Shown piece by piece: positions 61,601 to 64,000 of a stretch of 64,000 bases of DNA. The notes below the pieces were generated by a model. That model was not told the DNA's origin. It made no database searches and was given only the letters and a program-made list of their open reading frames with translations. The translations under genes and the position numbers were made by a program. Origin of the DNA: Leptolyngbya sp. NIES-2104 (GTDB taxonomy: Bacteria; Cyanobacteriota; Cyanobacteriia; Leptolyngbyales; Leptolyngbyaceae); assembly GCF_001485215.1 (NCBI RefSeq), contig NZ_BBWW01000001.1, forward strand, positions 4,960,001 to 5,024,000, written 5' to 3'. The number at the start of each line of letters is the position of its first letter. Position 1 is the stretch's first letter.

Positions 61601-62794
61601 TTTGTCGGCGGAACTCAGAGCGGCATTTTTAGCAGCACAAATACCCGTGCAAGCGGTGGAAATATTCGGATCACTGTACAATCTCTGACCGTTCGGGATG
61701 GTGCTGAACTCGATGCCATTACGACTCGCAGGAATGGTCAAGGCGGAGTCATTCAGATTACTGCAAATCAAGTGAATCTTCTAGATGGTGGAAGGTTAAG
61801 CGTTTCGAGTACGGCGCAAGGTGCAGCAGGAACAATCCAGATTAATACCGATCAGATCCAGATTCGCGGAGATGATCCATTTTTCTTGGCACGTGCAGAA
61901 AAATTCAACCCGACTGCGATCGATTTCTACGGCAAACCCAGACGGGGAAGCCAGTCGGTGAGTGGAATTTTTGCCAGCACATCACCAGGGTCGAGTGGAA
62001 CGGGTGGAACCATTGCGATCGACACGGGCGATCTAAAAATCTCCGACAATGGGCGAATCTCGGTCGATAGTCAGGGAACTGGAGACGGTGGAAGGATTCG
62101 GATTGATGCGGGCGATGTGTTACTCGATCGGGGAAACATTGTGGCGAAAACGGAAAGCGGCGAAGGTGGAAACATTTCACTCACAGCACAGAACCTTCTC
62201 AGATTGCGGCGTAACAGTCAAATTTCTGCTACTGCAAACGGGACTGGAAACGGTGGCAACATTGATGTCACGGCAAATGGTTTTATTGTGGCAGTTCCGA
62301 ATGAGAACAGTGATATTACTGCGAATGCGGTTCGGGGAAGAGGTGGAAACATTCAACTCACAACCCAGGGAATTTTCGGCATCTCTCCGTCTGCTGCTCT
62401 GACTGAGCTGAGTGATATCACCGCGAGTTCTGAGTTTGGTTTAGACGGAACTGTGAAATTGACGACATTGCAACCTGAGCCACGTGAGCAAGTCCAAGAG
62501 ATCCCCCAGCTTGTGGATACCTCGAATCAGATTGCTCAGACTTGTTCACCTCGATCAAGAGCCAATAGCTTTGTTGTGACTGGAAAAGGAGGTCTTCCGC
62601 CTGATCCAACTGAAGCGTTAAATACCACAGAGATTTGGAACAATTCGGGAACTGCAATCGCTTCTACACTACCAGAATCTAGCGAAGTGATTGAAGCAAC
62701 GCACTGGGTCAAAAATGCGGATGGCTCGATCGCGCTTGTTGCTGAAAAGACCGTTCAGCCGACGGTTCCAACTTGCGAAGGGGTGAAACCATGA
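58661..62794 (+). CDS. Large two-partner secretion exoprotein (filamentous haemagglutinin type)
   Basis: 1377 residues. Residues 1-28 ([15 protein letters not shown]) are a signal peptide. The TPS domain (30-155) contains [40 protein letters not shown] and NIGGSF. The rest is a very long beta-helix of Gly/Asn-rich rungs ([39 protein letters not shown]), ending [20 protein letters not shown] as in the paralogue at 36272. Secreted or surface-displayed adhesin-like protein; the TpsB transporter is not in the window. The stop overlaps the next start (ATGA), so translation is coupled to the TPR protein. Confidence 0.92.
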   Translation: MNRSKLRDILLRNSGIALFALTQPAIAQVIPDATLPNPSVVETQGTRSSIIQGTEINGNLFHSFREFSIPTGSSVLFDNATGIRNIFTRVTGGNISSIDGLIQANGTANLFLLNPNGILFGANARLNIGGSFTASTGDRLVFDNGEFSATNPEAPPLLTISAPVGLGTPRTGSTIANQGQLTVPGSFTLHADQLQVDGQINAGNDLILRSNNAISSNAQFNTGSNFWIEDFNGGLGTLISSGGSRIRSLGDVNFGSYQGASLQILAGGSISIPNGIQINNSGSGSVENVTLSDGSNVAIGLQAEPTIDIRAGVKPEILNLNGNATPTRADIQIGRISIADSFGNSRIGSTLITNQFEPNLVLPGDINLTGGISAIAIFANGLNLAIDSRNHVNFNNILLGFSIYENGGNTKILAQGDVYVPYIDNASNFKNGGNITIDAGGTLNLLEGVITGGRQDGGNVQLSATGDIELGSIQTLSGFGSAGSVQINSRGGAINAGNVSAFADLSGRNGSSVTLNAAGDINVQNVGTSGGFAGNSSGEIQITSQNGNIYLTDGTLFSAKFGSGTSGDIRLNAGQNVEINQGDVTSSIIFGSGGRAGDLSIRAGNSIFLNQTALSSSTGLESLAISHSYGLRQLSFGDRSFYPGFGNAGNIRLNAGRDIVGRDSAVYSTVVDTSVGNAGRLEMTAGNTVIWQRNPGRFGYPGLYAFSRGQGNAGDITIDANSLSLFGAGIETGVSFQAIGESGNITINLRDNLLMNGGADWYSLISTQVKPSGFPVEALGTKGNITIHAGSITMRNRGEISSGVGDTNGGRFAETILAKGNGGNIDLNVQGDIDLDTSSISSQVFANGSGTAGKIEIDARSIFMRRSAIASGVAGEGGANTIQITAQEAITLDLSDITSAVQPAAIGRGQDIVLTAPSIRLSNGAQINTLTSGNGDAGNVFVNADTLTIAGVNLEGFPVALFRAPPPYSFGSDISTTAPPFVGGTQSGIFSSTNTRASGGNIRITVQSLTVRDGAELDAITTRRNGQGGVIQITANQVNLLDGGRLSVSSTAQGAAGTIQINTDQIQIRGDDPFFLARAEKFNPTAIDFYGKPRRGSQSVSGIFASTSPGSSGTGGTIAIDTGDLKISDNGRISVDSQGTGDGGRIRIDAGDVLLDRGNIVAKTESGEGGNISLTAQNLLRLRRNSQISATANGTGNGGNIDVTANGFIVAVPNENSDITANAVRGRGGNIQLTTQGIFGISPSAALTELSDITASSEFGLDGTVKLTTLQPEPREQVQEIPQLVDTSNQIAQTCSPRSRANSFVVTGKGGLPPDPTEALNTTEIWNNSGTAIASTLPESSEVIEATHWVKNADGSIALVAEKTVQPTVPTCEGVKP

Positions 62795-64000
62795 AGCGAT
62801 TTTTAGTGTGCTTTGTCTTGGGTTGGTTGATGGTCTTGGGAATCAATCGATCGACGTTTGGGGTGGTGAAGTCGTTTGAATCGTATCGCTCATCGCATTC
62901 ACCCGCCCCGGAATGGAATTCGGGGCTAATCGAACGAAGTCCACTGAAGGGGACTGAAAGCCGAATTGCATCTCTTCAGTCAGTTTCAACTGACTTCGCA
63001 CTGTTAGCCCCGAATTCTATTCCGGGGCGGGTCAAAAACGCAAGCGAAGAGACTGACTACATCTCCCAATCTTTTTCTAACGCTCAAACCCTCGATTCAC
63101 AAGCCCAACAATTTCTAGAACGCGGAGATGCCGAAAGCGCTCTCAAATCCTGGCAACAAGCCGAAATTCTCTATCGAAAAATCGATCGACGAACCGAAGC
63201 ATTAGGCACCCAATTAAATCAAGCCAAAACGCTCCAAACTCTGGGAGCATTTCGCCGCGCCAAATTGCTATTGATGGAGATCCAAACTTCATTAATGCAG
63301 CAACCAAACACCGCTTTGAAAGTCAATGGCTTACTGACACTCGGCAATATCTTGAGATTAGTCGGAGAATTCAAACAATCTCAAGCAGTCTTAGAACAAA
63401 GCTTAGCGATTAGCACTGAACCCGCAGACATTCAATCAGCACAGTTTCACATCGGAAATACACTCCTTGCACAGCAGCAATTAGAAGCAGCTCTTGATCG
63501 ATTTCAACAAGCCGCGAAACAATCAGGTCATGTTCAGATTCCGGCTCAACTCAGACAGATTAAGCTGTTATTGCAGCTCGATCGACATTCTGAAGCAGAA
63601 AAACTCCTGCCAGCAATCCGATCAAATCTCGAATCTCTTCCACTAAAATCTAGTACCATCTACGCCCGAATTGAATTCGCGGAATGTTTGGCTAAATTCA
63701 CTCCCACTTCAGCAGTAGAACAATTCGCGATCGCAATCCATCAATCTCAGAAACTTAGCAATCCGCGCACAGAATCTTATGCGATCGGTCGATTAGCCCA
63801 CCTCTACGAACAAACGAAACAATGGCAAGAAGCACAACAACTCACACAGAGAGCACTAAAGATCTCAGAGCAAATTAACGCGCCTGATATCTTGTATCAA
63901 TGGCAATGGCAATCTGGCAGACTGTGGAATAAATTAGGCGATCGACAATCTGCAACGATCGCTTACACCGACGCAGTTAAAACACTCGAAAGCCTGCGAA
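62791..64000 (+). CDS. Exported TPR protein (probably CHAT-domain type), 5' part, carrying an in-frame type B repeat
   Basis: The frame is open from the ATG at 62791 to the window end (403 codons) and is cut by it. Residues 1-22 ([20 protein letters not shown]) are a signal peptide. Residues 37-81 are encoded by a type B repeat ([20 protein letters not shown], then [18 protein letters not shown]). From residue 98, [20 protein letters not shown], begins a run of TPR units ([53 protein letters not shown]). The pairing TPS exoprotein followed by signal peptide, TPR and then a CHAT protease domain is common in cyanobacteria, so CHAT is expected beyond the window but not seen. Confidence 0.85.
   Translation, partial: MKRFLVCFVLGWLMVLGINRSTFGVVKSFESYRSSHSPAPEWNSGLIERSPLKGTESRIASLQSVSTDFALLAPNSIPGRVKNASEETDYISQSFSNAQTLDSQAQQFLERGDAESALKSWQQAEILYRKIDRRTEALGTQLNQAKTLQTLGAFRRAKLLLMEIQTSLMQQPNTALKVNGLLTLGNILRLVGEFKQSQAVLEQSLAISTEPADIQSAQFHIGNTLLAQQQLEAALDRFQQAAKQSGHVQIPAQLRQIKLLLQLDRHSEAEKLLPAIRSNLESLPLKSSTIYARIEFAECLAKFTPTSAVEQFAIAIHQSQKLSNPRTESYAIGRLAHLYEQTKQWQEAQQLTQRALKISEQINAPDILYQWQWQSGRLWNKLGDRQSATIAYTDAVKTLESLR
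62901..63032. repeat. Type B repeat inside a coding sequence
   Basis: Left arm ACCCGCCCCGGAATGGAATT plus CGGGGCTAA (62901-62929) and right arm TTAGCCCCGAATTCTATTCC plus GGGGCGGGT (63004-63032) are inverted copies with one difference. The 132 bp (44 codons) contain no stop in the frame of the host gene and keep the downstream frame. Similar flanks to the copy at 32326 extend both sides. Confidence 0.88.

Noticed and set aside
1-64000. tRNA, rRNA or tmRNA genes
   Set aside because: I scanned the intergenic regions by eye for cloverleaf and CCA-type ends and saw none; a tRNAscan-SE and Infernal run would settle this.

Overview
The window looks like a cyanobacterial chromosome segment. The octamer GCGATCGC (HIP1) and its GCGATCG/CGATCGC variants are everywhere. 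Several genes are cyanobacterial hallmarks: an aldehyde-deformylating oxygenase next to a long-chain acyl-ACP reductase, a CrtH-like carotenoid isomerase relative, an NrtA/CmpA-type transporter, a DUF1350 protein, and two-partner-secretion exoproteins followed by a TPR protein. A Leptolyngbya-like filamentous strain is my guess; the sequence alone does not prove a genus. Most of it is ordinary housekeeping and cell-envelope content, with no rRNA, tRNA, CRISPR array or prophage that I could see.

Layout. 0-7 kb: the end of aspartokinase, a small exported protein, an orphan histidine kinase, a membrane-anchored nucleotide-sugar dehydratase, then a tandem universal-stress-protein gene cut by a complete IS5-family element. 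7-20 kb: a DEAD/DEAH helicase, a Pro/Thr-rich exported protein, a glycosyltransferase, der-ecfT, cutA-GNAT, a tightly overlapping operon (membrane protein, phosphopantetheinyl transferase, Rieske oxygenase), cysK, a KDPG aldolase and a PRC-barrel stress protein. 20-24 kb: a three-gene NrtB-NrtA-NrtD-like ABC operon whose leader has the conserved core of a ydaO/c-di-AMP riboswitch. 24-36 kb: hypothetical proteins, a KirBac channel, a GH76-like glycosidase, an esterase/MprF-like pair, pentapeptide and TPR proteins and a Uma2 nuclease. 36-50 kb: a TPS exoprotein, an orphan HigA, two hicBA modules, a sugar permease, the alkane pair ado-aar, an exported methyltransferase, a repeat protein, a GT2, an FKBP, a CrtH-like enzyme and a TspO-like protein. 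50-64 kb: an APC permease, a GT2, a multi-PAS kinase, a phosphorylase-kinase-like GH15 protein, and a giant TPS exoprotein translationally coupled to a TPR protein that runs off the end.

The most informative non-coding structure is a set of dispersed repeats. Four roughly 207-209 bp elements (type A) carry the same terminal inverted repeat as the intact IS (GAGGGTGTTTGAAAAG) and are flanked by 3-bp TNA duplications, so they look like MITEs mobilised by an IS5-family transposase of this type. A second family (type B) shares the palindromic core but not the termini. One B copy was itself split by an A insertion. Another lies in frame inside the coding sequence of the TPR protein at the right end. 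The IS insertion into the stress-protein gene can be reversed on paper to the base, restoring a 288-residue two-domain protein.

Start codons were moved from the longest ORF where a ribosome binding site, signal peptide or family start argued for it; each case is stated.
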